The notes: generated by a model not told the origin, from the letters alone. A DNA stretch of 64,000 bases from Parcubacteria group bacterium ADurb.Bin192 (GCA_002070095.1 MWCR01000002.1:55824-119823), one strand, 5' to 3'; counted from the first letter of the stretch, positions 8,624 through 17,794 are shown. Made by a program: numbers and translations.

Positions 8624-10690
8624 CTATTTGTTGTTATCCTTATCTTGTTGCGGTTTAAGCAGCAACCAGCCAATTTTAGAGGCTAAATTGGGTGTGATGA
8701 CGAATCTCATCAAATTACGAGTAATCACGATAGCTGAAAACATGGAGATGAGAACTCCGACGCCTAAAGTCAGAGCGAAGCCCTTGATGACCGATGACGT
8801 AAACCAGTACAAGGCCACGCACGCAATAATGGTGGTTAAGTTACCATCCCTGATCGAAGGCCAAGCCCGCCTGAAAGCTTCTTCCGTGGCCAAGGCATAG
8901 CTCTTGCCGGACTTTAATTCTTCTTTTAAGCGTTCAAAAATCAGCACATTGGCGTCCACGGCCATACCAACCGATAAAATGAAACCCGCGATGCCGGACA
9001 GCGTCAGAGTGACCGGCAGGGACTTGAAGATGGCAAAGGACAAAGCGCCGTAAACTATCAAAGCCAAAACAGAAATCAAACCGGGCAATCTATAAACCAA
9101 GACCATGAAGATGGTAACCAAAATCAATCCCCAAATGCCGGCCGTTAAAGACGCCTTAATCGAATCAGCGCCCAACATGGGGCCAACCGACTGTTGAGCG
9201 ATCAAAGTAATCGGCACGGGCAAGGCACCGGCCTGCAGTCTTTGAGCCAACAGCTTAGCTTCGTTGACCGTAAAATTGCCCGTAATCACAGCCTTGCCGC
9301 CCAAGATTTCACTTTGCACGGTTGGCACACTGATGGGCTCTCCGTCCAAAAAGATGGCCACCGGTTTGCCCACGTTGCGCTTGGTAATATTGGCAAACAA
9401 TTCAGCTCCCTCGTCATTAAACTGCAAAGACACCAAGGGCGAGCCTGAATTGGGATCAAAATCCAAGATAGCGCTGGCCAATTGCTTACCCGTCAGATCC
9501 GTATTCTTCCAATCATCCTGGGGAGGCAAAATATCGCTTTCCTGTGTTTTGTTAAAAATCGCCACGCTGACACGAGCATCCTCAATCGAACGCTCGTCTT
9601 CTTTATAAATCAAGTGATAACCAAAGGCTGTTTCCACAGGTTCGGAAACCTCCCCTTTGGACAAAGCGAAAACCGCTTGCTCAAACTCTTCAACCATTAC
9701 GCCCTTATCAAACCAGCCCAAGTCCCCGCCTGATTCATCAGCTTTCGGCTCTTCGGAATATTTTTTAGCCAACTCCGCAAAATCAGCTCCGGACAATTCC
9801 CCTTGAATACGCTCGATCTCCTCCAAAGCCTGTTCTTTGGTGCGGGTAATGTCAGCTGAAGCTTGAGAGGCGCCCGCGTACTGAATCAAAATATGGCGGG
9901 CTTTAACCTCTTGACCCGACTCCTTTTTCTCTTCGACTTTAACCACCACTTCACCCATGGGCAAGCTGAAAACCTTATCCAAAACAGTTCCCGGCTGAAC
10001 TTTAGCGGCCTCGGTATAAACCTCGGTATATAATACATTGTCCTTGATAAAGCCAAAATCTCCCCCTTGTTCTTTTAAGGGTAAATTGTCCGTGGAAGCC
10101 CTGACCATATCCTGAAACTTGTCCGGCTGTTGTTTGACTTCAGCTAAAAATGACTCAGCTTTAATACGCGCTGTTTTTGCAGACTCTTCCAACAAAGCGC
10201 GCTCCTCATCGGTCAATTCCCGAGGAGGATCTTCGTTGATCTCTTTGAATTCCAAAATCGGAGTTTCACCGATCATTTTAATGGCTTGATTAATATCTTT
10301 GACACCGGCCAGTTCGGCCGCCACGCGCCAGTCATCGCCCGAACGTGTTACCTGCACCAAGGGTTCGGACACGCCCATGGAATTAACCCGGCGCTCAATC
10401 ACATCCTTAACTCCATCCAAAGCCGCGGCTTGCTTGCCCGGATCCAGCCGGGAAACATCGGCCTCATATTCCAGACGAGTTCCGCCTTGCAAATCAAGCC
10501 CCAAAATAAAAGGCTTATCAATATGACCAAAATTGGTTCTTAAGGCGCCGTTGGTCTGATCTATCAGCCAATTAGCCGGACCCGGATAAGATAATGAACC
10601 GGCGGCCAGAAAAAGTATGGCCAATAAAGCAATGCGGCGTTTTACGGAAATACGGGAAACGCCGGTTGTGTTTTTTGAAGCTTGTGACAT
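8624..10690 (-). CDS. secD: SecD with an inserted parvulin (PpiC-type) module
   Basis: SecD features are clear. There is an N-terminal TM (about 18-35), LGLDLQGGTRLEYE (64-77), DGVKDVIERRVNSMGVSEP (92-110), the second P1 half (about 400-490), SVGPMLGADSI, and a five-TM C-terminal half with AVDANVLIFERLKEEL. Between ILEFKEIN (about 150) and TGKQLASAI (about 400) there are about 240 extra residues. Residues 263-366 match a parvulin-type peptidyl-prolyl isomerase: ARHILIQ, ADFAELAKKYSEEP, GGDLGWFDKG, EEFEQAVFAL, GYHLIYK. Residues about 168-256 look like a decayed second copy (QGGDFGFIKDN). The protein therefore probably couples late translocation to proline isomerisation outside the membrane. 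The length, 688 residues, is well above a plain SecD of about 450-620. Confidence 0.95.
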   Translation of the reverse strand: MSQASKNTTGVSRISVKRRIALLAILFLAAGSLSYPGPANWLIDQTNGALRTNFGHIDKPFILGLDLQGGTRLEYEADVSRLDPGKQAAALDGVKDVIERRVNSMGVSEPLVQVTRSGDDWRVAAELAGVKDINQAIKMIGETPILEFKEINEDPPRELTDEERALLEESAKTARIKAESFLAEVKQQPDKFQDMVRASTDNLPLKEQGGDFGFIKDNVLYTEVYTEAAKVQPGTVLDKVFSLPMGEVVVKVEEKKESGQEVKARHILIQYAGASQASADITRTKEQALEEIERIQGELSGADFAELAKKYSEEPKADESGGDLGWFDKGVMVEEFEQAVFALSKGEVSEPVETAFGYHLIYKEDERSIEDARVSVAIFNKTQESDILPPQDDWKNTDLTGKQLASAILDFDPNSGSPLVSLQFNDEGAELFANITKRNVGKPVAIFLDGEPISVPTVQSEILGGKAVITGNFTVNEAKLLAQRLQAGALPVPITLIAQQSVGPMLGADSIKASLTAGIWGLILVTIFMVLVYRLPGLISVLALIVYGALSFAIFKSLPVTLTLSGIAGFILSVGMAVDANVLIFERLKEELKSGKSYALATEEAFRRAWPSIRDGNLTTIIACVALYWFTSSVIKGFALTLGVGVLISMFSAIVITRNLMRFVITPNLASKIGWLLLKPQQDKDNNK

Positions 10691-10751
10691 ATTTATCGGC
10701 CGAAGTATATCCGATTAATGGCCAAAGAGCAAGAATTGTCAATCATCTGAC

Positions 10752-13481
10752 TCAAGCTCCATGGCACTTCTTGAATTTTTTACCGCTGCCGCAAGGACAG
10801 GCATCGTTGCGTCCCACGTCTTTGTATTTGGGGTCTTGGTTAATCTTGTTATCCGTCTGCCCGGCGGACAGCTGATCCGAAGTTTTGGCCGCGCCTTGCA
10901 GTATCATGGGCTGATTATTCAAAGCCGCGTTTTGAAACTGCCGCATTACAACTTGTTGGGCGACCGGAATTTTAAAGATGGCATGCGCCACTTGTTTGTT
11001 GATCAATGAATTCAGCTGATTGAACATGCGGTAAGCTTCGCGTTTGTATTCCACTAAAGGATCGTGCTGCGCGTAGCCCTGAAGACCAATGCCTCTGCGC
11101 AGATGATCTATGGCGTCCAAATGTTCGATCCACAAATCATCATAGGCACGCAGTAAAACCCGCTTTTCAATATCCGCCATAAAGCCCATGTCGATGACCG
11201 ATTCCTCAATGCGGGTATAAGCCCGGCGGGCCAAATCCATGCAAGCCTCGATAATTTTGGTGCGCAGTTCAACCATTTCTTGCTTGCCCTCCGCTTGTTT
11301 TTGAAAATCACTCATGACTTCGGTCACATCCATTTCCGCGGGCAACAAAGCGTTTACGGCTTTGGCAACTTCTTCCAAGCTCCAAAAAGACGGATCTTCA
11401 GCTCCTGTATGAAAGAAGACGGTCTGTTCAATTTCGCTTTCCACGGCTTCCAATATCCTGGTTTTAAGCGGACGCTCGCCTTCCACCGTAGCCCGCGCCG
11501 CGTCTTCCAAAATCTGACGTCTTTGAGTATAAATTGCCAACCGATGCTTATTGATAACATCGTCGTATTCCAAAAGATGTTTACGCACATCAAAATGATG
11601 GCCTTCCACTTTTCTTTGAGCTGACTCAATGGCTTTGGATAAAACCTTGCTTTCGATGGGCTGATCATCCGGAATACGCAGTTGATCCATGCGCTTCTTC
11701 ATATTGTCAGAACCGAAGATACGCATCAAATCATCCTCCAATGAAACATAAAATTGCGTGGTTCCCGGATCTCCTTGACGTCCGGCGCGGCCGCGCAGCT
11801 GATTGTCTATGCGCCGGCTCTCATGCCGTTCCGTGCCCAAGACATGCAAGCCGCCCAAGCCTCGGACTTTACCGGCCTGTTCCTCGGTGGGAGGGTTGCC
11901 GCCCAAAATAATATCCACGCCGCGTCCCGCCATATTGGTGGCCACGGTCACCGCTCCGGGCCGGCCGGCTTGAGCGATCCACTCGCCCTCTTTTTCATGA
12001 TTTTTGGCGTTTAACAAATTGTAAGGAATGCCTTCCATTTTGAGCAATTCACCCAATATTTCATTCTTTTCGATGGAAGCCGTACCAACCAAAACAGGTT
12101 GTCCGGATTCGTGAAGGCGTTTAATTTCTTGCACTACAGCCTGAAACTTACCCTTTTCATTTTTATAAACCCGGTCCGGAAAATCTTTACGCTGGGATGT
12201 TTTATTGGTCGGTATTTCCACCACCTCCAATTTATAGATTTTATAAAACTCTTCCGCCTCGGTTAAAGCCGTGCCCGTCATACCGGCCAGTTTATTGTAC
12301 ATGCGGAAATAATTTTGAAAGGTGATGGTGGCCAAAGTTATGCTCTCACGTTGTATGGAGACCCGTTCCTTGGCTTCTATGGCCTGATGCAGGCCTTCGC
12401 TGTATCGGCGGCCAACCATCAAGCGCCCGGTAAATTCATCCACAATCAATACTTCGCCTTCTTTGACCACATAATCTTTATCTTTTTTATACAAAGAATG
12501 GGCACGCAAAGCGTTCTCCAGATGATGGACTAATTTTACTCCGCCTTGAGCGTATAAATTTTCTATGCCCAACCATTGTTCCATTTTGGCTATACCTGAT
12601 CCGGTAATGGTGGCCGAACGTAATTTTTCATCAATCACGTAGTCCGTCTCCACTTCCAAGCGCGGCACCAATTCGGCAAAACGATAATACATTTCACTGG
12701 ATTCTTCAGCCGGCCCGCTGATGATGAGCGGAGTTCTGGCTTCGTCAATCAAAATGGAGTCGACCTCATCGATAATGGCAAAATTCAAACCGCGCTGTAC
12801 CATCTGATCCACGGAACCCACCATGTTGTCGCGCAAATAATCAAAACCGAATTCATTATTGGTGCCGTAGGTTATGTCCGCGGCATAAGCTTCTTGACGT
12901 GAAACCGGCCGTAAATAATCCATATCCACCTTAAACGAACCCGTCTCGTCACGATTTTCATCATGTTGAGGCTCGGCTTTGAATTCAGGATCATAAAGAT
13001 AACCACTCTCGTGTTGAACACAGCCCACGGTCAAGCCCAAAGCATGGTATACCTGACCCATCCAAACCGTATCGCGGCGGGCCAGATAATCATTGACTGT
13101 AATCACATGTACTCCCCGGCCCTCAAGCGCGTTCACGTAAACCGGAGCCACGGCCGTTAAAGTTTTACCTTCACCCGTGCGCATCTCGGCGATCTGTCCG
13201 CGATGCAAGACATAGCCGCCGATCAACTGAACATCATATTGCCTTTGCTTGAGGTTGCGCCACGAGGCTTCACGCGCCACAGCAAAAGCTTCGGGCAATA
13301 AATCATCCAAAGTCTCACCCTTGGCCAAGCGTTCTTTAAAATCCAGCGTCTTTTGTTTGAGGCCGTCGTCAGTCAAAGTTTTAATGGATGTTTCAAGCGC
13401 GTTAACCCGATCCACGAAAGGCCTTATCTGTTTAATAACTTTTTCGTTCGGATCTCCGAAAATCTTTTTCATGATAGACAT
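10752..13481 (-). CDS. secA: Preprotein translocase ATPase SecA
   Basis: The 909-residue SecA is complete. Walker A is in EMRTGEGKTLTAVAP, followed by ITYGTNNEFGFDYLRDN. The DEAD-like Walker B is AIIDEVDSILIDEARTPLIISG, split here as DEVDSILIDEA. The second motor domain has TVATNMAGRGVDIILGGNP and HESRRIDNQLRGRAGRQGDPG. The C-terminus ends in a zinc-binding tail, CPCGSGKKFKKCH, which contacts SecB or the ribosome and phospholipids in other bacteria. SecA drives secretory proteins through SecYEG. It heads the secA-secD-secF cluster; 61 bases separate it from secD. A good promoter sits nine bases before the ATG at 13481, and no Shine-Dalgarno is present; a second ATG lies three codons in. Confidence 0.97.
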   Translation of the reverse strand: MSIMKKIFGDPNEKVIKQIRPFVDRVNALETSIKTLTDDGLKQKTLDFKERLAKGETLDDLLPEAFAVAREASWRNLKQRQYDVQLIGGYVLHRGQIAEMRTGEGKTLTAVAPVYVNALEGRGVHVITVNDYLARRDTVWMGQVYHALGLTVGCVQHESGYLYDPEFKAEPQHDENRDETGSFKVDMDYLRPVSRQEAYAADITYGTNNEFGFDYLRDNMVGSVDQMVQRGLNFAIIDEVDSILIDEARTPLIISGPAEESSEMYYRFAELVPRLEVETDYVIDEKLRSATITGSGIAKMEQWLGIENLYAQGGVKLVHHLENALRAHSLYKKDKDYVVKEGEVLIVDEFTGRLMVGRRYSEGLHQAIEAKERVSIQRESITLATITFQNYFRMYNKLAGMTGTALTEAEEFYKIYKLEVVEIPTNKTSQRKDFPDRVYKNEKGKFQAVVQEIKRLHESGQPVLVGTASIEKNEILGELLKMEGIPYNLLNAKNHEKEGEWIAQAGRPGAVTVATNMAGRGVDIILGGNPPTEEQAGKVRGLGGLHVLGTERHESRRIDNQLRGRAGRQGDPGTTQFYVSLEDDLMRIFGSDNMKKRMDQLRIPDDQPIESKVLSKAIESAQRKVEGHHFDVRKHLLEYDDVINKHRLAIYTQRRQILEDAARATVEGERPLKTRILEAVESEIEQTVFFHTGAEDPSFWSLEEVAKAVNALLPAEMDVTEVMSDFQKQAEGKQEMVELRTKIIEACMDLARRAYTRIEESVIDMGFMADIEKRVLLRAYDDLWIEHLDAIDHLRRGIGLQGYAQHDPLVEYKREAYRMFNQLNSLINKQVAHAIFKIPVAQQVVMRQFQNAALNNQPMILQGAAKTSDQLSAGQTDNKINQDPKYKDVGRNDACPCGSGKKFKKCHGA

Positions 13482-13490
13482 AATGCGCCC

Positions 13491-13519
13491 ATATTAAGCA
13501 TAAAATACGCTAAAGTCAA
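13491..13519 (-). promoter_or_regulatory. Promoter of secA, leaderless geometry
   Basis: On the minus strand TTGACT (13514-13519), a 17-base spacer and TAATAT (13491-13496) are followed by nine bases and then the secA ATG. The predicted mRNA begins at or within about three bases of the start codon. Confidence 0.7.
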
Positions 13520-13560
13520 AAAACCCGGCCAACATTGTCGGGCGGGCGGACAAACAACCG

Positions 13561-13884
13561 TTAGACCGTTGTCCCTCTTAATGTTTCACGATTTTTTTCT
13601 TTCCAGGCCGTAATCTCTTCTCTCAAATGATCTTTAACCTTGTCTATGGCTTTATACAAATCCTTTTCTTGTTTCTCAATCCGAAAAAGCTTGTTGGGCA
13701 CATCCACCAAAACCGAGCATTTATAAATCTTGCCTTTATTGTGATGATTGGAATCCAAGCCCAAATCAACTTCGATATGTATGATGTTGTCGTAAAATTT
13801 TTCCAAACCCGTCATTTTTTCTTCCGTATATTTTTTAATGGCTTCGGTCAACTCCATGTTCATGGCGCGTATGTTGATAGTCAT
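13561..13884 (-). CDS. hpf: Ribosome hibernation promoting factor, short form (HPF/RaiA)
   Basis: At 107 residues this is the short form, lacking the C-terminal dimerisation domain of long HPF. The N-terminal MTINIRAMNMELTEAIKKYTEEKM and VDLGLDSNHHNKGKIYKCSVLVDVP segments match the beta-alpha-beta-beta-beta-alpha fold of the family. It ends DLYKAIDKVKDHLREEITAW. It binds the decoding region of idle 30S subunits and blocks translation in stationary phase. It is separated from secA by about 76 bases and from murB by an AT-rich inverted repeat, so it is probably its own transcription unit. An AAGAG stretch lies five bases before the ATG. Confidence 0.9.
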   Translation of the reverse strand: MTINIRAMNMELTEAIKKYTEEKMTGLEKFYDNIIHIEVDLGLDSNHHNKGKIYKCSVLVDVPNKLFRIEKQEKDLYKAIDKVKDHLREEITAWKEKNRETLRGTTV

Positions 13885-13896
13885 AATTCTCTTTGT

Positions 13897-13996
13897 TAAG
13901 AATTAAAAATTATGAATTATGAATTGCCGGAATCACCCACCTCAATCGTTGCGCTGAAATAAATCTTAATTCGTAATTTTTAATTCGTAATTGATA
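13897..13996. repeat. AT-rich inverted repeat between hpf and murB
   Basis: Two arms built from the word AATTAAAAATTAYGAATT face each other (about 13897-13922 and 13967-13994) around a short GC-richer centre. The same word family recurs at 15002-15080, 23830-23858 and 25405-25442. It could form a long AT hairpin acting as a weak terminator, or be a small dispersed element. Confidence 0.6.
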
Positions 13997-14026
13997 TTAA
14001 CAGCGTACTTGACTCGCGAAAAACAG

Positions 14027-15001
14027 TCAAAAACCCAAAAGCTGGACTTCATCTTCCAGCATAATATCGTATTCGTCGCGGATCTTCATCTTGATTTTGC
14101 TGGTCAGCATCAAAACATCCTGCGCCCGGGCATGGCCCAAGTTAACAATAAAATTACCGTGTTTGTCGCTGACTTGCGCATCGCCTATCTTTTCACCCAA
14201 TAAACCGGCCTGTTCAACCAGCCAACCGGCTGAAATGGATTTACGCTCCAACATCTGGGCCGGGATGTTCTTAACATCGCGCTTAAGACGATCCAACTCT
14301 CCTTCATCTTTAAAAATAAAATTTTTAAACATGCAACCCGCACTGCCATGCTCCAGAGGCTGTTTTTCTTTGCGTTGGCGCATTATTTCTTCTATGCGAT
14401 GTTTTAATTGCTCGGGATCACCGGGCGTGAGTTTAAAAGTGGCTCTCAAAATAACATGCGGTTCGCGCTTAAAGCGGCTGGTGCGGTAACCCAGCCCGCA
14501 GTCAGCGGCCGGATAGACCGCAGGCTTCATATCCGAGAGCCGCAGGCAATCCACAGATACCAAATTATCCTTAATCTCACCGCCGTAGCAACCGGCATTG
14601 CCAAAAACCGCGCCTCCAATGGTGCCCGGAACACCCACCGCCCACTCCAAACCGGCTAAACCGGCTTCAGCCGTCTGCCTGGCCACGCTCGAAGTGATAG
14701 CTCCGGCTTCCGCGGTGACTGTCTGCTGGCGTAATTTAATATCCCTGAAAGCCGGCTGGACAACCAAACCGTCAAAACCATCATTAGAAGCCAAAACATT
14801 GGAGCCGCCGCCAAGCACGGTCCACGCGACACCCTGACTGCGGGCCAGAGACACGGCTTTAATCAAATCGCCCGGCACGGCCGCGGAAAAAAACAAAGCC
14901 GCCGGACCTCCAATGCGCATATTGGTATGCTTGCTCAAAAGCTCATTCTCAAGCATGGACGGAAATTGTTTTTTAAACTCTAAAATTACTTCAGGCAGCA
15001 T
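14027..15001 (-). CDS. murB: UDP-N-acetylenolpyruvoylglucosamine reductase MurB
   Basis: MurB is an FAD enzyme that reduces enolpyruvyl-UDP-GlcNAc to UDP-MurNAc with NADPH in peptidoglycan precursor synthesis. The 324-residue protein has the FAD_binding_4 signatures HTNMRIGGPAALFF and VLGGGSNVLASNDGFDGLVV, the ribityl loop WAVGVPGTIGGAVFGNAGCYGG (split at the glycines), and GLGYRTSRFK. The catalytic serine is in HGSAGCMFKNF and the C-terminal glutamate region is VQLLGF-proximal. SAGWLVEQAGLLGEKIGDAQVS (in parts) is the usual MurB tail signature. It lies upstream of hpf and downstream of murC on the same strand, with murC 85 bases away across an AT-rich spacer. Confidence 0.95.
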   Translation of the reverse strand: MLPEVILEFKKQFPSMLENELLSKHTNMRIGGPAALFFSAAVPGDLIKAVSLARSQGVAWTVLGGGSNVLASNDGFDGLVVQPAFRDIKLRQQTVTAEAGAITSSVARQTAEAGLAGLEWAVGVPGTIGGAVFGNAGCYGGEIKDNLVSVDCLRLSDMKPAVYPAADCGLGYRTSRFKREPHVILRATFKLTPGDPEQLKHRIEEIMRQRKEKQPLEHGSAGCMFKNFIFKDEGELDRLKRDVKNIPAQMLERKSISAGWLVEQAGLLGEKIGDAQVSDKHGNFIVNLGHARAQDVLMLTSKIKMKIRDEYDIMLEDEVQLLGF

Positions 15002-15086
15002 AATTATAATTAAAAATTATGAATTATAATTATGAATTTTCGACGGTTACAGAATGGACAATTCATAATTTTATAATTTATATTTG
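15002..15086. repeat. AT-rich inverted repeat between murB and murC
   Basis: The 85-base spacer is nearly all A and T and contains the word AAAAATTATGAATTATAATT on one side and ATTCATAATTTTATAATT on the other, an imperfect inverted pair around GACGGTTACAGAATGGACA. It is the same word family as at 13.9 kb. Confidence 0.55.
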
Positions 15087-16514
15087 TTATTTTATATTTT
15101 TTAATTGGATCCTAAGTTCTTCATCAATATCCCCCGCTCCCATGACCACGCCCACATCTCCGGGCTGAAGTATGGCCAGCGTCCGGCTGACAGCTGATTC
15201 CGGATCAGGCGCGTACTCGATTTGAACCAAAGGTCTGGCCGTTTCTCTTTTTTGAATCTCTTGCAATAAAAGTTTTGAGTTCATATCCTCATCCTCTTTA
15301 GCGTTCCTGCCGGCCACATCGTAGATTTCACATAAGACCAAAACATCGGCCCGGTCAAAACAAGTCACAAAATCATTAAACAATTCTTTAGTTCTGTTTT
15401 TATGATGGGGCTGAAAACCCAAGACTATCCTTTTATCCGGAAAAGCTTCCCGCAAGCCATCGAGTGCCGATCTAACAGCCGTGGGATGATGTCCATAATC
15501 TGAATACACGGGTGCTCCATTGCGTTCGCCGAGCAATTCCATACGTCTCCAAATGCCCAAAAAATCCCGAACCGCTTTCATGATCGCTTCATCCGCCACA
15601 CCCAATTCACGCGCCATAAGCGCGGCCGCCACCGTATTTTGAACGTTATACTCGCCAAACAAACCCGATTCCAAATCCAATACCGCCTCCTTGTGCTTTA
15701 ACGAAATTTTAGTCCTCCCCGCCTCTCTCTGATACTCATAGACAGCCCGCATGACATAAGCCTGATCTTGTGTTTGTTGTTTAACAAAAGCCAAACTGTT
15801 AATGGGATGCAATTTAACGGATTCCACAGCCTTGGCCGCCTGATCACTGTCCGCGTTGTAAACAACAATCGCGCCCACCTTAGTCTGACGCAACAGCCTT
15901 TCGAAGGCATGCCTCATGTCGTCTATGTCTTTAAAGACATCCACATGATCAAGCTCAATATTATTGATGATTAAAGCTGCGGCATGAAAACTTAAAAAAT
16001 GCTTGGCATACTCATCCCCCTCAATGATAACCAAATCCGATTCACCCAACCGCAGATTTCCATCCGGCCAATCAGGCATTTTACTGCCAATGATAACCGT
16101 GGGATCCAAACCGCCCTGAATGCACATGGCCGCCAACAAACCCGTGGTCGTGCTTTTCCCATGCGTACCTGTCACCAAAACCACTTTCTTATCTTTAAAC
16201 CATTCTCCCAGCCACTCAAAATTGGACAAGTCGGGCAGATGACGATTTTTAGCCGCCACTCTTTCCGGGTTATCATCGGGTGCGGCCGAAGTATGTACGA
16301 CCAATTGACAATCAGCCGAAACATGTCTTTCGTCATGCGGACCGATATTGATCTTAACTCCTTTGGCCGCCAGTTCATCGGTAATCTCTGTTTGCTTAAC
16401 ATCCGAACCCGTCACCGTAAAACCGCTCCGCAACAGCAACTTGGCCACGGCCGACATATTGATGCCCCCGATACCCACCAAATGTACATTGGTCATTTTT
16501 TTTAAATTCAACAT
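15087..16514 (-). CDS. murC: UDP-N-acetylmuramate--L-alanine ligase MurC
   Basis: MurC adds L-alanine to UDP-MurNAc, the first stem-peptide step. An ATG at 16514 gives 475 residues, MLNLKKMTNVHLVGIGGINMSAVAKLLL. A longer reading would need a TTG start three codons earlier, and another ATG lies six codons in. The N-terminal Rossmann GIGGINMS, the ATP loop LVTGTHGKSTTTGLLA, NNIELDHVDVFKD and the C-terminal YSDYGHHPTAVRSAL are family hallmarks. It starts 14 bases after the stop of the hypothetical gene at 16529 and precedes murB, so a small mur cluster is on this strand. ddl, ftsQ and ftsA, common neighbours elsewhere, are absent. Confidence 0.95.
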   Translation of the reverse strand: MLNLKKMTNVHLVGIGGINMSAVAKLLLRSGFTVTGSDVKQTEITDELAAKGVKINIGPHDERHVSADCQLVVHTSAAPDDNPERVAAKNRHLPDLSNFEWLGEWFKDKKVVLVTGTHGKSTTTGLLAAMCIQGGLDPTVIIGSKMPDWPDGNLRLGESDLVIIEGDEYAKHFLSFHAAALIINNIELDHVDVFKDIDDMRHAFERLLRQTKVGAIVVYNADSDQAAKAVESVKLHPINSLAFVKQQTQDQAYVMRAVYEYQREAGRTKISLKHKEAVLDLESGLFGEYNVQNTVAAALMARELGVADEAIMKAVRDFLGIWRRMELLGERNGAPVYSDYGHHPTAVRSALDGLREAFPDKRIVLGFQPHHKNRTKELFNDFVTCFDRADVLVLCEIYDVAGRNAKEDEDMNSKLLLQEIQKRETARPLVQIEYAPDPESAVSRTLAILQPGDVGVVMGAGDIDEELRIQLKNIK

Positions 16515-16528
16515 AAATATCAAACAAA

Positions 16529-17041
16529 TTATTCAAAGCTTTGGTTGGCTGTTTCTGATATGGCCCGGCTTAACTCGGGCATGCCTTTTTCCAAAAATAT
16601 ATCGGCCGCATACTTCCAGATCATGGACACGTAGAAATCATCCAATTCCAAATCATGAGTCTTGATCAACTCGTTCAATTTTTGCAAAGGATCATAATCA
16701 CCTGTCCGGCCGCGCGCCGATTCAGGCTCATGCTTTTCCAGCAAAGCTTTAAAACCAGCCATGACGGTCTTGATCTGCCGCTTAGCTTCCTCCGGGTCAT
16801 GGCTTTCCCGGGCTTCAAACAACATAGCAGCCCGAGCTGCCTTGTGTTCAGCTCGGCTGACCCGGCTCTTGCCCCGGCTGTCGAATAAATCAGGCTCTAC
16901 ATAACCCAATAGTTTATTCCAATGTTTAACCAACCCGCTGCCAGTTAGATATCCATATAAATACAAACCTCCCCGCTCCAAAGGCTCTTCTTTTTTTTCC
17001 ACCCCTGAACCGGGGTTAAACGCAAATCCCTCTCTCATCAT
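16529..17041 (-). CDS. Hypothetical soluble helical protein
   Basis: I do not recognise this family. With ATG at 17041 the protein has about 170 residues; an in-frame TTG three codons earlier is less likely. It has no signal peptide or transmembrane helix. The middle is rich in charged helical sequence (SRAEHKAARAAMLFEARES, EEAKRQIKTVMAGFKALLEKHE) and the end reads ELDDFYVSMIWKYAADIFLEKG. It is placed directly upstream of murC with a 14-base gap, which suggests co-transcription but does not reveal a role. Base composition is somewhat more GC-rich than the AT-rich spacers around murB. Confidence 0.65.
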   Translation of the reverse strand: MMREGFAFNPGSGVEKKEEPLERGGLYLYGYLTGSGLVKHWNKLLGYVEPDLFDSRGKSRVSRAEHKAARAAMLFEARESHDPEEAKRQIKTVMAGFKALLEKHEPESARGRTGDYDPLQKLNELIKTHDLELDDFYVSMIWKYAADIFLEKGMPELSRAISETANQSFE

Positions 17042-17086
17042 ATGCCACAAGTTTAGCCGAAAATATCCAAGCCAGCCAGTAGGTAT

Positions 17087-17110
17087 AAAAAAAGCGCCTC
17101 AAAGCGCCAA
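17087..17110 (-). terminator. Probable terminator after the membrane protein gene at 17129
   Basis: On the minus strand a GCGC-TTTGAG-GCGC hairpin is followed directly by seven T residues. The stem is short, but the T run is good and the site lies 19 bases beyond a stop codon. Confidence 0.55.
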
Positions 17111-17128
17111 GTAAGGATGTTTTACCAC

Positions 17129-17674
17129 TCACTTCTCAAGGCAAGCGGTAAACACGTAAACAGCCGTCAAATCGGCCTGACCGTCTTTTTCGCGCCAGCC
17201 GCCAAGCCTGATGTAGCAGTAATCGCGCAACAAGGCATCACGCTCAAGCAACAAATCCTCGTACTTAAGCGCGCTCCCGCCCGACACGCGCGAACCCCCT
17301 TCGGCCCTGTGCGCAAAGTTCAGTTTCACGGGCGCCAGAGCATGGCTCATCTCGTAGTGAGCATAGACCTCGAAGGCAGCTAAAGGAGACCAAATGATGG
17401 CCGGCAAAATCAAGGCCGGTTTCCAAGCACCGAGCAAGGAGCGCAGTCCTGAAGCTACGATGGTCACGGCCAAGCTGAACCCGAGCATGAAGACCGCGGC
17501 CGTTAAGAAAGTCTCTTCCAAAAAATCCACCACACCGTACCCGAAAACATCGCAGATCAACTCCTCAAACAAGAGCATGACCAGCAGGATGAGTCCCAAT
17601 GGAAACCAGTTCTTCCAGTTCCAGACCTCATCCGCCCAGGTATGGACCACAGCCCCTTGTTTCACCTGCAGCAT
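17129..17674 (-). CDS. Hypothetical membrane protein
   Basis: The frame is open further upstream (to 17809), but the ATG at 17674 is preceded by GGGAGG seven bases away, one of the few strong Shine-Dalgarno sites in the host part, and this start avoids overlap with glyA. The resulting 181-residue protein has three hydrophobic segments: WFPLGLILLVMLLFEELI, FLTAAVFMLGFSLAVTIVASG and WKPALILPAIIWSPLAAFEVY. A soluble C-terminal part follows, ending VYVFTACLEK. I do not recognise the family. It is divergent from glyA and has its own terminator, so it is a one-gene unit. Confidence 0.65.
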   Translation of the reverse strand: MLQVKQGAVVHTWADEVWNWKNWFPLGLILLVMLLFEELICDVFGYGVVDFLEETFLTAAVFMLGFSLAVTIVASGLRSLLGAWKPALILPAIIWSPLAAFEVYAHYEMSHALAPVKLNFAHRAEGGSRVSGGSALKYEDLLLERDALLRDYCYIRLGGWREKDGQADLTAVYVFTACLEK

Positions 17675-17794
17675 CTCTCGCCTCCCGCGCCAGTAAAAGA
17701 CGAGTAACAAAGAACGAACACCCAGGTTACTGCCGATTATCCAGTCTGTCAACACTACACAGTCCGCGGTCGTTGAGGTAAGCTGGGCCATAAT

